Source: Bog-473 sp963721585 (GTDB taxonomy: Bacteria; Actinomycetota; Acidimicrobiia; Acidimicrobiales; RAAP-2). Taken from it: DNA of 64,000 bases. Of the stretch, positions 34,507 through 42,967 are shown piece after piece (the first letter of the stretch is position 1; every line of letters starts with the position of its first letter). The notes beneath the pieces were generated by a model, which saw only the letters and a program-made list of their open reading frames with translations, made no database searches and was not told where the DNA came from. The stretch lies in contig CAVRJN010000007.1 in NCBI GenBank assembly GCA_963721585.1, positions 1,178,001 through 1,242,000 of the forward strand, written 5' to 3'. Position numbers and translations under genes: made by a program.

Positions 34507-35891
34507 AACCGCGCCCGGTGCAACGTCCCCTTGGCCATCGTCTTGCCGAACTCGAAGATCAGGCTCGACCCCCGCTCGGCGCTGGTCAGCACGTCCTCGA
34601 GCGCGTCCGCGAAGAGCTCGACCTCGTCGTCCCCCGCGATCAGGGGTGGCAGGAGTTTGACGACGTTCAGGTTGTCGGCTGCCACCTGCGTCAGGATGCG
34701 ATGCCGGTGAAAGAGCGGGGTCACCACCATTTGGGAGAACAGGGCGGGTCGAATCGCCTCGACCATTTTGAAACGCCGGCGCAGGCCCGGGGTCGTGGGT
34801 TCGCCGAAGACCAACCCGATCATCAGCCCCATGCCCCGCACCTCGTGGAGGAATTCGTACTCTTCGACCAGCGGTTGGAGGGCCTTGGCGAACGCTTTCC
34901 CCGTGCGCTGCACGCGATCGAGGATGTCCTCGTCGTCGAACGCGGCCAGGGTGGCGAGTCCGGCCACCATCGCCAGTTGGTTGGTGCTGAACGTCGAGGA
35001 ATGCACCACCGCCCGCTCCATGGAGCTGTACACGGCATCGGACACGGCGGCCGTCGACAGCATGGCCCCGACCGGCACGTAGCCGCCGGACAGCGCCTTC
35101 GACACCGTGATGATGTCCGGGGTGATGCCGAATTGCTCGTGGCAGAAGAAGGTCCCAGAACGGCCCATGCCGGCCTGGACTTCGTCGAGGATCATGAGCG
35201 CCTTGTGGCGGCGGCAGAGCGACTGCGCCTCCTGCCAGAACTCCTCGGGCGCCAGGTTGACCCCCTTGCCCTGGATCGGCTCCGCGATGAAGGCCGCCAC
35301 GTCACCCCGCCGGAGCTCCAGGGCCAGGGCGGCGGCGTCACCAAACGGGATGACGTCGGCACCCGGGAGCAGCGGACCGAAGCCGCTACGGAATTCCTTC
35401 CCGCCGTTGAGGGCCAGCGCCCCGGTGGTGAGCCCGTGGAAGGCGTGGTCGCAGTAGAGGATGCGCGTGCGCTTGGTGGCGGCCCGGGCGAACTTGATCG
35501 CGCTCTCCACCGCCTCCGCTCCGGAGTTGGTGAAGAACACGCGCTCGATGCCCGAGTGCGAGCGGGCGACCAGCTCCTCGGCCAGGACGCCCGAGAGGAG
35601 GGAGCAATCCATCTGTACGAGGTTGGGCAGGTCGGCGTCGAGGGCGTCGTGCAACGCCCGAACGATTGCTGGATGACTCCGCCCCAGGGCGAACACACCG
35701 AAACCGGAAAGGAAGTCCAGATACCGGTCCCCCTTGTCGTCAACGAGGTAGCAGCCCTCCCCCTTCTCATAGAACCGGTCGAACTCGATCTGGCCGAGGA
35801 TCTTTGGGAGCTGGGGGTTGATGTACTTGGAGTGGAGCGTGAAATTTTCTCCCCGGCGCTCTTCCAACACCTTCTTCAGATCAAAGGGCAT
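34503..35891 (-). CDS. Class III aminotransferase, HpnO-like
   Basis: A 462-residue PLP aminotransferase of class III. It shows NSGAEAVESAIKFAR (about 122-136), DEVQAGMGRSG with the cofactor Asp, PLP-forming Lys265 in ITVSKALSGGYVPVGA, and SSTFSTNQLAM. The N-terminal ENFTLHSKYINPQLPKIL and LDFLSGFGVFALGRSHP resemble HpnO, the enzyme that makes aminobacteriohopanetriol, and the neighbour is HpnA-like, which supports that reading. Other class III enzymes (ornithine or aminobutyrate type) remain possible. It is the first gene of the operon leading to the hpnA-like gene and perhaps ettA. Confidence 0.8.
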   Translation of the reverse strand: MPFDLKKVLEERRGENFTLHSKYINPQLPKILGQIEFDRFYEKGEGCYLVDDKGDRYLDFLSGFGVFALGRSHPAIVRALHDALDADLPNLVQMDCSLLSGVLAEELVARSHSGIERVFFTNSGAEAVESAIKFARAATKRTRILYCDHAFHGLTTGALALNGGKEFRSGFGPLLPGADVIPFGDAAALALELRRGDVAAFIAEPIQGKGVNLAPEEFWQEAQSLCRRHKALMILDEVQAGMGRSGTFFCHEQFGITPDIITVSKALSGGYVPVGAMLSTAAVSDAVYSSMERAVVHSSTFSTNQLAMVAGLATLAAFDDEDILDRVQRTGKAFAKALQPLVEEYEFLHEVRGMGLMIGLVFGEPTTPGLRRRFKMVEAIRPALFSQMVVTPLFHRHRILTQVAADNLNVVKLLPPLIAGDDEVELFADALEDVLTSAERGSSLIFEFGKTMAKGTLHRARL

Positions 35892-36046
35892 GCAGTGGCT
35901 CCAGGGTCGTTCCGGCGGGTGGCGACAGGTTAGTGGTGCGCCACGCTGGTCAGGACGGTCTTGATCCGTCCCCGCTGCGGTTTCATGCGATGATCACGTT
36001 CGTTCCTCCCACACCAACATTCGATCGGACAGAAGAGGGCGAGAGG

Positions 36047-37522
36047 ATGACGACCGGAGCTCCCAATATCCTGCTCGTGATGTCGGATCAGCACAGGGCC
36101 GACATGATGGGCTGCGCGGGGGACGCAAGTGCCCTCACGCCATCGCTCGACGGGTTGGCCGCCGCGGGCGTCCGCTTTTCGCGGGTCTCGTGCCAGGGCC
36201 CGCTGTGCATGCCGGCGCGGGCGTCGTTCATGACGGAACGTTACGTGCGCGACCACGGCGTCTACACGAACTCGTCCGAGATCGCGCCGGACAGCCCGAC
36301 CTACGCCTGGGCCCTCCGAGAAGCCGGCTACCACACCGCGCTCCTCGGCAAGGCACACCTCTACCTCGACGAGCAACTGACCGTCTCACACATGGACGAA
36401 ATGGCCGGCCGGCTCGAGGCGCTGGGCTTCGCCGAGGTCTTCGAGACGGGCGACAAGTTCGTGGGGAAGATCCCGACCCGCTACACGGATTACCTCGCCG
36501 GGCGGGGCCTGCTCGATGCCTACAAGAAGCACATCGCCGACCGCAGCTACCAGGGCGAGAACGAGGACGGACAGAACGCCACCAAGTGCGTGCCCATGTG
36601 GGACTCCACACCGACACCAATCCCACTGGAGTCCTACGTCGACGCCTGGCACGGTCAGCGGGCCGTGGAGTGGATCGAGCGCTACGAACGCCGAGAGCCG
36701 TTCTTCCTCTTCGTCGGCTTCCCTGGTCCGCATGACCCCTGGGACGCGCCGGCGGAGGCGCTGCAGCGCTACCGCGGCGTCGACATCTCCATGCCCAGCT
36801 CGACTCGGCGACCCACGATTGAGGGGACGGGACGCTACGGCGCCCTCTTGCACTCGTTCCTGTGGGTTTCCGACTCCGAGACGATGACCGACGATGCCAT
36901 CCGCGGCATGCGGCGGTCGTACGCCGCCGACATCTCGGTCATCGACCACGCGGTCGGTGACATGGTCGACGCACTGGAGCGCAAGGGGTTCCTGGACGAC
37001 ACCTGGATCATCTACACCAGCGACCACGGTGAAATGGGCGGCAATCACGGAATGATGTCCAAATGCGTGCTGTACGAGCCGGCCGTGCGCGTCCCGCTGA
37101 TCATCCGCCCCCCCGGCGGTCGCCCCCCGGCCGTGGTGGACTCCCTGGTGGAGCATCTCGACGTGCCGGCCACGATGCGGGAGATCGCCGGTGCACCCGA
37201 TGTCGCGCTCTCGGAGGGACGCTCGCTCCTGACGAGCGTCCTCGACCCCGCCACGCCACCGTCACGTTCACTCACGGTCAGCGAGAACTGGGGCTTCGCG
37301 GCCTTCGAGACCGAGCGTTACAAGCTGGTCGTCGACGAGGACGCCGTGGCGCCGTGCCAGCTCTTCGACCTGTTCGAGGATGCCGCGGAGGACCACGATC
37401 TCCTGCCCGATCCGACGGCAGGGCCGGTCGTCGAGGAGCTCATGGAGACCCAGGTGCGCCCCTTCTTCCGCATACCGCCGGCTCGTCCGATCCCGAGCAT
37501 CTTCACGGGCGGCTACGACTGA
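36047..37522 (+). CDS. Sulfatase (Cys-type, formylglycine-dependent)
   Basis: A 491-residue alkaline-phosphatase-superfamily sulfatase. Metal ligands are seen at the start (NILLVMSDQHRADMMG). The maturation motif Cys-x-Pro-x-Arg is CMPAR at residues 54-58, so Cys54 should be converted to formylglycine by a separate enzyme not encoded here. Later metal/substrate residues are in FPGPHDPWD and YTSDHGEMGGNHGMMSK. It hydrolyses a sulfate ester or related phosphonate/phosphodiester. No signal peptide is visible, so action in the cytoplasm is likely. The ATG at 36047 follows AGAGGGCGAGAGG. Confidence 0.87.
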   Translation: MTTGAPNILLVMSDQHRADMMGCAGDASALTPSLDGLAAAGVRFSRVSCQGPLCMPARASFMTERYVRDHGVYTNSSEIAPDSPTYAWALREAGYHTALLGKAHLYLDEQLTVSHMDEMAGRLEALGFAEVFETGDKFVGKIPTRYTDYLAGRGLLDAYKKHIADRSYQGENEDGQNATKCVPMWDSTPTPIPLESYVDAWHGQRAVEWIERYERREPFFLFVGFPGPHDPWDAPAEALQRYRGVDISMPSSTRRPTIEGTGRYGALLHSFLWVSDSETMTDDAIRGMRRSYAADISVIDHAVGDMVDALERKGFLDDTWIIYTSDHGEMGGNHGMMSKCVLYEPAVRVPLIIRPPGGRPPAVVDSLVEHLDVPATMREIAGAPDVALSEGRSLLTSVLDPATPPSRSLTVSENWGFAAFETERYKLVVDEDAVAPCQLFDLFEDAAEDHDLLPDPTAGPVVEELMETQVRPFFRIPPARPIPSIFTGGYD

Positions 37523-37550
37523 ACGGCCCGCGCCCGACCCCGCAATTCCG

Positions 37551-38765
37551 TCACTGGCCGTCTGACGCTTCGGGAACAGCGGGCGCCCCCGTTGCTTTGG
37601 GGCCCTTGTCGAGCCAGCGCAGCCCCACGAGGGGATAGATCAGGACCGAGAGCATGCCGGCGGCCACCAGTGCCGCTGCGTTCTGTGGTTTCATCCGGTG
37701 CTCGCTGACGCCCAGTGTGGTGATGACCACAATGATCGGCAGGCCAGTGGCGGAAAGGACGGCCAGGGTGCGAGCCTCCACCTTTGTCACGACACCGCGG
37801 AAGAACACCCACGTGGGCAGGCCCCGGGTGAACAGGAAGATCACGGTGAACACCGGGACCAGCAGCAGGACCTTGGGCATGTGGACGAGTGCGTGGAGGT
37901 CGAACTTGATGCCGCTGTCGATGAAGAAGATCGGGATGAGAAAGCCGAAGCCGATCGCCTCCAGTTTGCTCGTGATCGGTTTGCTGTCCTCGCCTTGGAT
38001 GAAGAGACGCACGACGACGCCGGCCGCGAACGCGCCGAGCAAGACGTCGAGGCTGAGCTTCTCGGCGAGGTACACGAGCAGGACGACCAGCAGGACGGAG
38101 ATCCGCACAGGCAGCTGCGCCGTCGAGTGGAGGTGCTTACGCATGAGTGCGATGAATCGGGGCGGATGCAGCTGCGTGGCGAGGAGAGCCGCGATCACGG
38201 CGACGGCGACGAAGAGGGTCAGGAGCAGGAAGGTCAGCCGGGGGTCACGGTTCGTGAGCAGCACCGCCACCGCCACGATCGGGCCGAACTCGCCGATGGC
38301 GCCCACCGACAGCATGGAGGGTCCGACCGGTGTCTGCAGGACCCCCGCGTCGTGGAGGATGGGGAGGAGCGTGCCGAGTGCCGTCGTGGTGAGGCAGAGG
38401 GCGACGACAACGTGGTCGAGCACGAGGCCCGTGGCTCGGAGGACGACACCCACCGCCAGCGCGAGCACGAGCGAGGTCCCCCAGGAGCCCGCCGCCCTGC
38501 CGAGGTGGCCCTGCCGCATGGTCGAGAGGTCGAGCTCGGTTCCCGCCAGGAACATCAGATAGGTCAGTCCGAAATCAGAGAGCGCCGTCACGATGCTGTT
38601 GGGATGCGCCAGGTCGAACACGAAGGGCCCCAACAGGATGCCGAAGACGATCTGGATCACGACCTCGGGGACGGCGACGAAACGGCGCGACCATTCGGCG
38701 ACGATCGGCGCCAGGACGGCCGCCAGCCCGATGAGGACCAGAGTGGGGATAGCACCTTCGATCAT
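37551..38765 (-). CDS. CPA2-type cation:proton antiporter
   Basis: A 404-residue integral membrane protein with about 12 transmembrane segments. Family marks are VPEVVIQIVFGILLGP in the second helix and LMFLAGTELDLSTM, the conserved acidic motif of KefB/GerN-type Na+/H+ or K+/H+ exchangers. There is no C-terminal TrkA-N or universal-stress domain, so it is the short, membrane-only form. It exchanges monovalent cations for protons. The ATG at 38765 gives the usual short N-terminus; an upstream in-frame start is not needed. Confidence 0.85.
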   Translation of the reverse strand: MIEGAIPTLVLIGLAAVLAPIVAEWSRRFVAVPEVVIQIVFGILLGPFVFDLAHPNSIVTALSDFGLTYLMFLAGTELDLSTMRQGHLGRAAGSWGTSLVLALAVGVVLRATGLVLDHVVVALCLTTTALGTLLPILHDAGVLQTPVGPSMLSVGAIGEFGPIVAVAVLLTNRDPRLTFLLLTLFVAVAVIAALLATQLHPPRFIALMRKHLHSTAQLPVRISVLLVVLLVYLAEKLSLDVLLGAFAAGVVVRLFIQGEDSKPITSKLEAIGFGFLIPIFFIDSGIKFDLHALVHMPKVLLLVPVFTVIFLFTRGLPTWVFFRGVVTKVEARTLAVLSATGLPIIVVITTLGVSEHRMKPQNAAALVAAGMLSVLIYPLVGLRWLDKGPKATGAPAVPEASDGQ

Positions 38766-38970
38766 CTGTCGTGTGTTCGCCCTCGGACCACCCGCTGTGG
38801 CACGCCGCGCCACCTCCGGAGCACACGCTACGCGCCAGGTGCGTGGAACCGGGTGATTCAGCAGGTTTGACGCGCTTCGGGGGGTGCGGAAACATGGTCC
38901 GACCTACTCGCGCTGGGGGTCTGCACATGAGGTTTCTGTCTGTGGTTCTGACGCGTCCGACGGGAACTTC

Positions 38971-40203
38971 GTGACGTCCGCATTCGTCAACCCGTCCTGG
39001 ATGCCTCATTCCGTGGGCGAGGCGGCCCGGGCCGGGGACGCCACTTCGGACGACCTCTTGTCGGGACGTGCGTGGGCCCACCTGCTCGACGGCCTGCGCC
39101 GCGCCTCCGAGATCGTGCTCGCCGACGACGTCCCCCGCAACGCCGCCGACATGGCTGCCGGCTTCCGGCATCTGCTCGTGCTGCTCGGTATCGGCCTGGA
39201 CAATGCCCTGCGGGAGGAGTCCGGTTCGGTGCTCGCCGTGAAGCCGTCCAGCGTCGACGCGATCTACAAGTGGGGCATGGACTGCCCCGACTGTATCTAC
39301 ACGGGTGCGGGCCTGCGGGGTGGCGAGACGTATCGCCTCTGGGGCAACCGCGGCACGGCGCGCTATGTGGGCCTGCAGGCCATGGCCGGCATGGCCTCCT
39401 CGGCGAACGTCCTCTTGGACGAGCTCGACCTCGGTCCGGACGGGGAGGTGGACCTGATCCTCTCCACCGATCCCCACGAGGGGAACTGGCTGCCGATCGC
39501 CGAGAACGCGACCGCACTGGTCGTCCGGCACTTCTTCTACGACTGGGACACCGAGGTCGCGTCATCGCTCTCCATTGAGCGGATCGGCGACGCTGCCGAG
39601 AGAGCGGCGCGCGCCCCAGAGGACCCGAGGGCGGCGGTGGCACGGCAGCTCATCGCCCTGGGCGACTTCGTCGTGGCCAACCTCGAGTTCTTCCTCCAGT
39701 TCTCGCGCCCTGAGATGCCGAACACGTTCCTCCCTCCCCTCGACGGCACGGCCATGGGCGCGGCGGCGGAGAACCGGCCGGTGATCGGGTCGTGGGAGCT
39801 GGCGCCCGACGAGGCGCTCGTGGTGGAGGTCGCGCCACCGCAAGGTCTCTACTGGAGCTACTCACTCGGGAATCCATGGTGGGAGACGATCGACTACGGC
39901 GCCCATCAGAGCAGCCTCAACGGGCACCAGGCGGCGGTCGACGACGACGGCATCCTGCGCGTCGTCATCGCCCACGAGGATCCCGGGGTCGCCAACTGGC
40001 TCGACACGGCCGGCCACAGCGCGGGCCCGATCATTTTGCGCTGCGTACGCACGGAGACGGCGCCCGTCCCCGCGACGCGGCTGGTGCAGTTCTCCGACGT
40101 CGGCTCGTCACTGCCGGCAGGGGTGCGGCGGGTGACGCCCGGGGAACGGCGGGTCGCTCTGGCCGCACGCCGCCGCGCGGTGAGCAAACGGTTCTGCCGA
40201 TGA
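38971..40203 (+). CDS. DUF1214 domain-containing protein
   Basis: A 410-residue protein. The N-terminal two thirds is mainly helical and includes the GLRGGETYRLWGNRGTARYVGLQ segment. The C-terminal part carries LYWSYSLGNPWWETIDY and SLNGHQAAVDDDGILRVVIAHEDPGVANWLDTAGH, the beta-rich signature of DUF1214. The function is unknown; in Acidimicrobiia and mycobacteria such genes are common among lipid and steroid catabolism genes. GTG at 38971 is the start. An SDR gene follows on the same strand after 48 bp. Confidence 0.8.
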   Translation: MTSAFVNPSWMPHSVGEAARAGDATSDDLLSGRAWAHLLDGLRRASEIVLADDVPRNAADMAAGFRHLLVLLGIGLDNALREESGSVLAVKPSSVDAIYKWGMDCPDCIYTGAGLRGGETYRLWGNRGTARYVGLQAMAGMASSANVLLDELDLGPDGEVDLILSTDPHEGNWLPIAENATALVVRHFFYDWDTEVASSLSIERIGDAAERAARAPEDPRAAVARQLIALGDFVVANLEFFLQFSRPEMPNTFLPPLDGTAMGAAAENRPVIGSWELAPDEALVVEVAPPQGLYWSYSLGNPWWETIDYGAHQSSLNGHQAAVDDDGILRVVIAHEDPGVANWLDTAGHSAGPIILRCVRTETAPVPATRLVQFSDVGSSLPAGVRRVTPGERRVALAARRRAVSKRFCR

Positions 40204-40251
40204 CAACGGGCGCCAGGTTCGGCGCGAATGGGAAGAAGGGGGTGGGCCGAA

Positions 40252-41055
40252 ATGGATCTGGGCTTCGCTGACGCCACGGCCGTGGTGACCGGGGGGAGCA
40301 AGGGGATGGGACGGGCCGTGGCTGAGGTCCTCGCCTCGGACGGGGCCCGGGTCGCCGTCATGGCGCGCGGACGTCCCGCCCTCGACGAGACCGTCGCTGC
40401 CCTGCGGGCCCTGGGCAGTCCCGACGCGGTCGGCATCAGCGTCGACATGACGGATCCCGCATCCATCGCGGCGGGCTTTGCCGAAGTAGGTGACCGCTGG
40501 GGATCGCTGAACGTCCTGGTGCACACCATCGGACCGGGTGCGGGCCGGTTCGACGATCTCGACGACACCGACTGGGAGGAGGCCTTCGCGCTGGGCACCA
40601 TGTCGGCCGTGCGGTGCGTGCGCGAGGCCGTACCGCTGCTCCGCGCCGCGGAATGGGCACGGGTCGCCATCTTCTCGGCCCACTCCATTCAGCGTCAGAG
40701 CCCAATGCTCGTGGCCTACACCGCGTCGAAAGCCGCCGTGACGAGCCTGGCCAAGAACCTCGCCAAGTCCCTGGCTCCCGACGGCATCCTCGTCAACGTG
40801 GTGTGCCCCGGCTCCATCGTGACGGCCAGCTTCACCGAAAACCTCCGGCAGATCTTCGCCGCCGAGGGCCTGGACCCGTCAGATCCATACGATGTCATGC
40901 AATGGATCGGCCAGACGTTCCATCAGCCCGCCGACCTCGGGAGGGCGGGCCTCCCCGACGAGGTTGCGTCCCTCACCGCCTACCTCGTCTCACGGCGGAA
41001 CGGCTACGTGACCGGGGCGTGCGTCAACGCCGACGGCGGGTCGGACTTCGTGTGA
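40252..41055 (+). CDS. Short-chain dehydrogenase/reductase (classical SDR)
   Basis: A 267-residue SDR. It has TGGSKGMG near residue 14 and catalytic YTASK near residue 158; HTIGPG replaces the usual NNAG. The end YVTGACVNADGGSDFV is typical for the family. The ATG at 40252 has a G-rich ribosome site (GAAGAAGGGGG), better than the upstream in-frame start. It is an NAD(P)-dependent oxidoreductase of unknown substrate, likely co-transcribed with the DUF1214 gene. Confidence 0.85.
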   Translation: MDLGFADATAVVTGGSKGMGRAVAEVLASDGARVAVMARGRPALDETVAALRALGSPDAVGISVDMTDPASIAAGFAEVGDRWGSLNVLVHTIGPGAGRFDDLDDTDWEEAFALGTMSAVRCVREAVPLLRAAEWARVAIFSAHSIQRQSPMLVAYTASKAAVTSLAKNLAKSLAPDGILVNVVCPGSIVTASFTENLRQIFAAEGLDPSDPYDVMQWIGQTFHQPADLGRAGLPDEVASLTAYLVSRRNGYVTGACVNADGGSDFV

Positions 41056-41062
41056 GGCCGCG

Positions 41063-41212
41063 TCAGGACGAGCAGACACCCGAGAGATGCTCGACGATCC
41101 GCAGCCCGCTCGGGGCTCCGAGAAAGGCGGCGTCGCCGTAGCTGTCGACCTCGCCGTTCGGACCGACCAGCCAGTGGCGTCCTGCCCCCATTACCGATCT
41201 GTGGTCCGCCAT
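41063..41212 (-). CDS. Small hypothetical protein
   Basis: A 49-residue frame opposite to its neighbours, starting with ATG at 41212 after GAAAGAG. The sequence around WLVGPNGEVDSYGDAAFLGAP looks like a genuine short protein rather than antisense noise, since it lies wholly between the SDR and TMEM175 genes. It has a single Cys near its end. No family is recognised. The start is only 18 bp from the divergent TMEM175-like gene, so a shared promoter would have to be very compact. Confidence 0.4.
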   Translation of the reverse strand: MADHRSVMGAGRHWLVGPNGEVDSYGDAAFLGAPSGLRIVEHLSGVCSS

Positions 41213-41229
41213 CTGCCAAGCTCTTTCGG

Positions 41230-41928
41230 GTGGCAACCGAGGGCGACGACGAGGACATCCCGGGTATCGAGCGCCTGCTGGCGCTGACCGACGGTGTCGT
41301 TGCCATTGCACTGACGCTGCTGGTGCTGCAGCTGCAGGTACCCGTGACCGACGCGCTGAAGAAGCATCCCGATTCGGCGGAGGCCCTGTGGCACGCGCTG
41401 AGTCCCGACGGCTCGGAGTTGACCAGCTATCTGGTCTCCTTCCTCGTCATCGCCCAATTCTGGATGGTCCACCACCGCGTCCTGCGCGGCATGCGCGGCC
41501 ACAGCGAGGGGTTGGCCTGGCGCAACTTCAGCTTCCTGCTCGCCCTCACCCTCATGCCGTTCACGTCGGACCTGATCGGCCGCTACGGCACCAACCCGGT
41601 TGCCATCACCCTCTTCGGGATCAACCTGGTGGCCATCAGCCTCAGCACCCAGTGGATCTTCCTCTATGCCGCCCACCATGGCCTCGTCATGGACGTGGCC
41701 AGGTCGAAGCGCGACGAGCGCACGGCCAGGGTGCGGGTTGTGTTCGTCATCGGCATCGTCGCGTTGTCCATGATCTTGGCCTGGACGGATCCCCAGTTGG
41801 CGAAGTTCGTGTGGCTGCTCTTCCTGGTGGTCTCCCCGGTCTCGGAGCGGGTCAGTCGCCGTCTCGATCATGCGCAGTGGATCCCCTGGTCGAAGTCCCA
41901 GGAGCCGAGCAAGGTCGGCAGGGGGTAG
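41230..41928 (+). CDS. TMEM175 family potassium-channel-like protein
   Basis: A 232-residue membrane protein with about six hydrophobic helices. The first helix carries the TMEM175 motif in a variant form, RLLALTDGVVAIALTLLVLQL, where bacterial members usually have FSDGV. Bacterial TMEM175 proteins form tetrameric K+-permeable channels, and the Leu-Leu-Leu layers of helix 1 make the gate. GTG at 41230 is the start. It could help set membrane potential; regulation is not visible. Confidence 0.8.
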   Translation: MATEGDDEDIPGIERLLALTDGVVAIALTLLVLQLQVPVTDALKKHPDSAEALWHALSPDGSELTSYLVSFLVIAQFWMVHHRVLRGMRGHSEGLAWRNFSFLLALTLMPFTSDLIGRYGTNPVAITLFGINLVAISLSTQWIFLYAAHHGLVMDVARSKRDERTARVRVVFVIGIVALSMILAWTDPQLAKFVWLLFLVVSPVSERVSRRLDHAQWIPWSKSQEPSKVGRG

Positions 41929-42012
41929 TCACCCAAGTGGAGGCCCCAGGCCGGACCGAGCGTGGATGTGACCACCGGGCGCGTGGCGGCGGGAGAGCCG
42001 AAGACTGCGAGA

Positions 42013-42522
42013 TCAACCCCCGGTGAGAGGTCTGTCGAACAACAGTGCCTCTTCCTCGTCGGGAGGCTGAAAGATCGTGGCCCACCCCTCGAAGTGAGCC
42101 CGTGTGATCGGCGAAGCCGTCCACTCGCCCGACGCGTTGCGACGTTCAGCTCGCTCGATCAACTCACCGAGGGGTGCGGCGAGGTAATGCAGCTCGACTC
42201 CCACCCCCAATGCGCGCGCCGCAAGGCGCTTCTCGTCCCGTTCAACCCGTGCCCAGTGGCCCCACTCCAAAACCACGCTCTGACCCCTGGCGAGGAGATC
42301 CTGGGAAAGAACCCATAACTGCCGTTCGAGACGCACTCGGAATTCCTCGTCCCACACATCGGCCCCCAATGCAGTCGCCCACCCGTCCTTATCCAACCGG
42401 ACGGCGTGGATTCTGGGAGCAAGCCGCCGAGCGAGTGTCGACTTGCCCGAGGCCGGAAGCCCACAGATCAACACCAGCCGCGGCGGCCCCACGGCAAGTC
42501 CGTCGACCCGGTCCGAGGTCAC
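42013..42522 (-). CDS. AAA-type P-loop kinase-like ATPase
   Basis: A 169-residue P-loop protein with Walker A GLPASGKST near residue 21 and an acidic site in HAVRLDKDGWA. The layout resembles small kinases (zeta-toxin, gluconate or adenylylsulfate kinase-like) that phosphorylate small molecules. Its C-terminal half (HLYYL-type strand, ERAERRNASGEWT) matches unannotated kinases often found near resistance or modification genes. It is a single gene, divergent from the csoR operon. Confidence 0.7.
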   Translation of the reverse strand: MTSDRVDGLAVGPPRLVLICGLPASGKSTLARRLAPRIHAVRLDKDGWATALGADVWDEEFRVRLERQLWVLSQDLLARGQSVVLEWGHWARVERDEKRLAARALGVGVELHYLAAPLGELIERAERRNASGEWTASPITRAHFEGWATIFQPPDEEEALLFDRPLTGG

Positions 42523-42620
42523 AGGGAGAGGCTACGGGCTGCCCCGCTCCGGCTCGCCGACCTCCGGGGTGGGGCCACCTGCTCATCGGATCGCCGGGAG
42601 CAGGGTGCCGTTCAGGGCTC

Positions 42621-42660
42621 TTGACTCGCAACCCAGGAGGTCTATACCCTCTAGGGGTAT
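42621..42660 (+). promoter_or_regulatory. csoR promoter with overlapping CsoR-type operator
   Basis: TTGACT at 42621-42626 and TATACC at 42643-42648 form a sigma-70-like promoter with 16 bases between the boxes. The -10 box lies inside the pseudo-palindrome ATACCC-TCTAG-GGGTAT (42644-42660), which has the A/T-edged, C-run/G-run form of CsoR/RcnR operators. Binding there would block the promoter, consistent with autorepression of csoR and the downstream permease, relieved by metal. Confidence 0.7.
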
Positions 42661-42677
42661 TAGGTAGGAGGGGAATC

Positions 42678-42962
42678 GTGCGACCTGGCTACATCGACGA
42701 CAAGGAAGTGATCCAACGCCGCCTGCGCAAGGTGGAGGGCCAAGTCCGGGGTCTCCAACGGATGGTCGACGAAGACCGCTACTGCATCGAGATCCTCGGG
42801 CAGGTCTCGGCCGCGACGAGGGCGCTGCAGGCCGTCGCCCTCGAGCTGCTCGACGACCACCTGGCCCACTGCGTGTCCGACGCCGTGCGCAAGGGCGGTG
42901 ACGAGGCGACAGAGAAACTCAACGAGGCTTCCGCCGCCATCGGCCGGCTCGTCCGTTCCTGA
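42678..42962 (+). CDS. csoR: CsoR-like metal-sensing transcriptional repressor
   Basis: A 94-residue all-helical repressor. The Cu(I)-type ligand set Cys36, His61 and Cys65 is present (YCIEIL and DDHLAHC), at the same positions as in Mycobacterium tuberculosis CsoR. The N-terminal RRLRKVEGQVRGLQRM helix is the family signature. CsoR releases its operator on binding Cu(I), though some members sense other thiophilic metals or sulfur species. GTG at 42678 has GGAGGGGA upstream. It is the first gene of an operon with the YHS permease, and the operator at 42644-42660 lies 17 bp before it. Confidence 0.9.
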   Translation: MRPGYIDDKEVIQRRLRKVEGQVRGLQRMVDEDRYCIEILGQVSAATRALQAVALELLDDHLAHCVSDAVRKGGDEATEKLNEASAAIGRLVRS

Positions 42963-42967
42963 CGACC

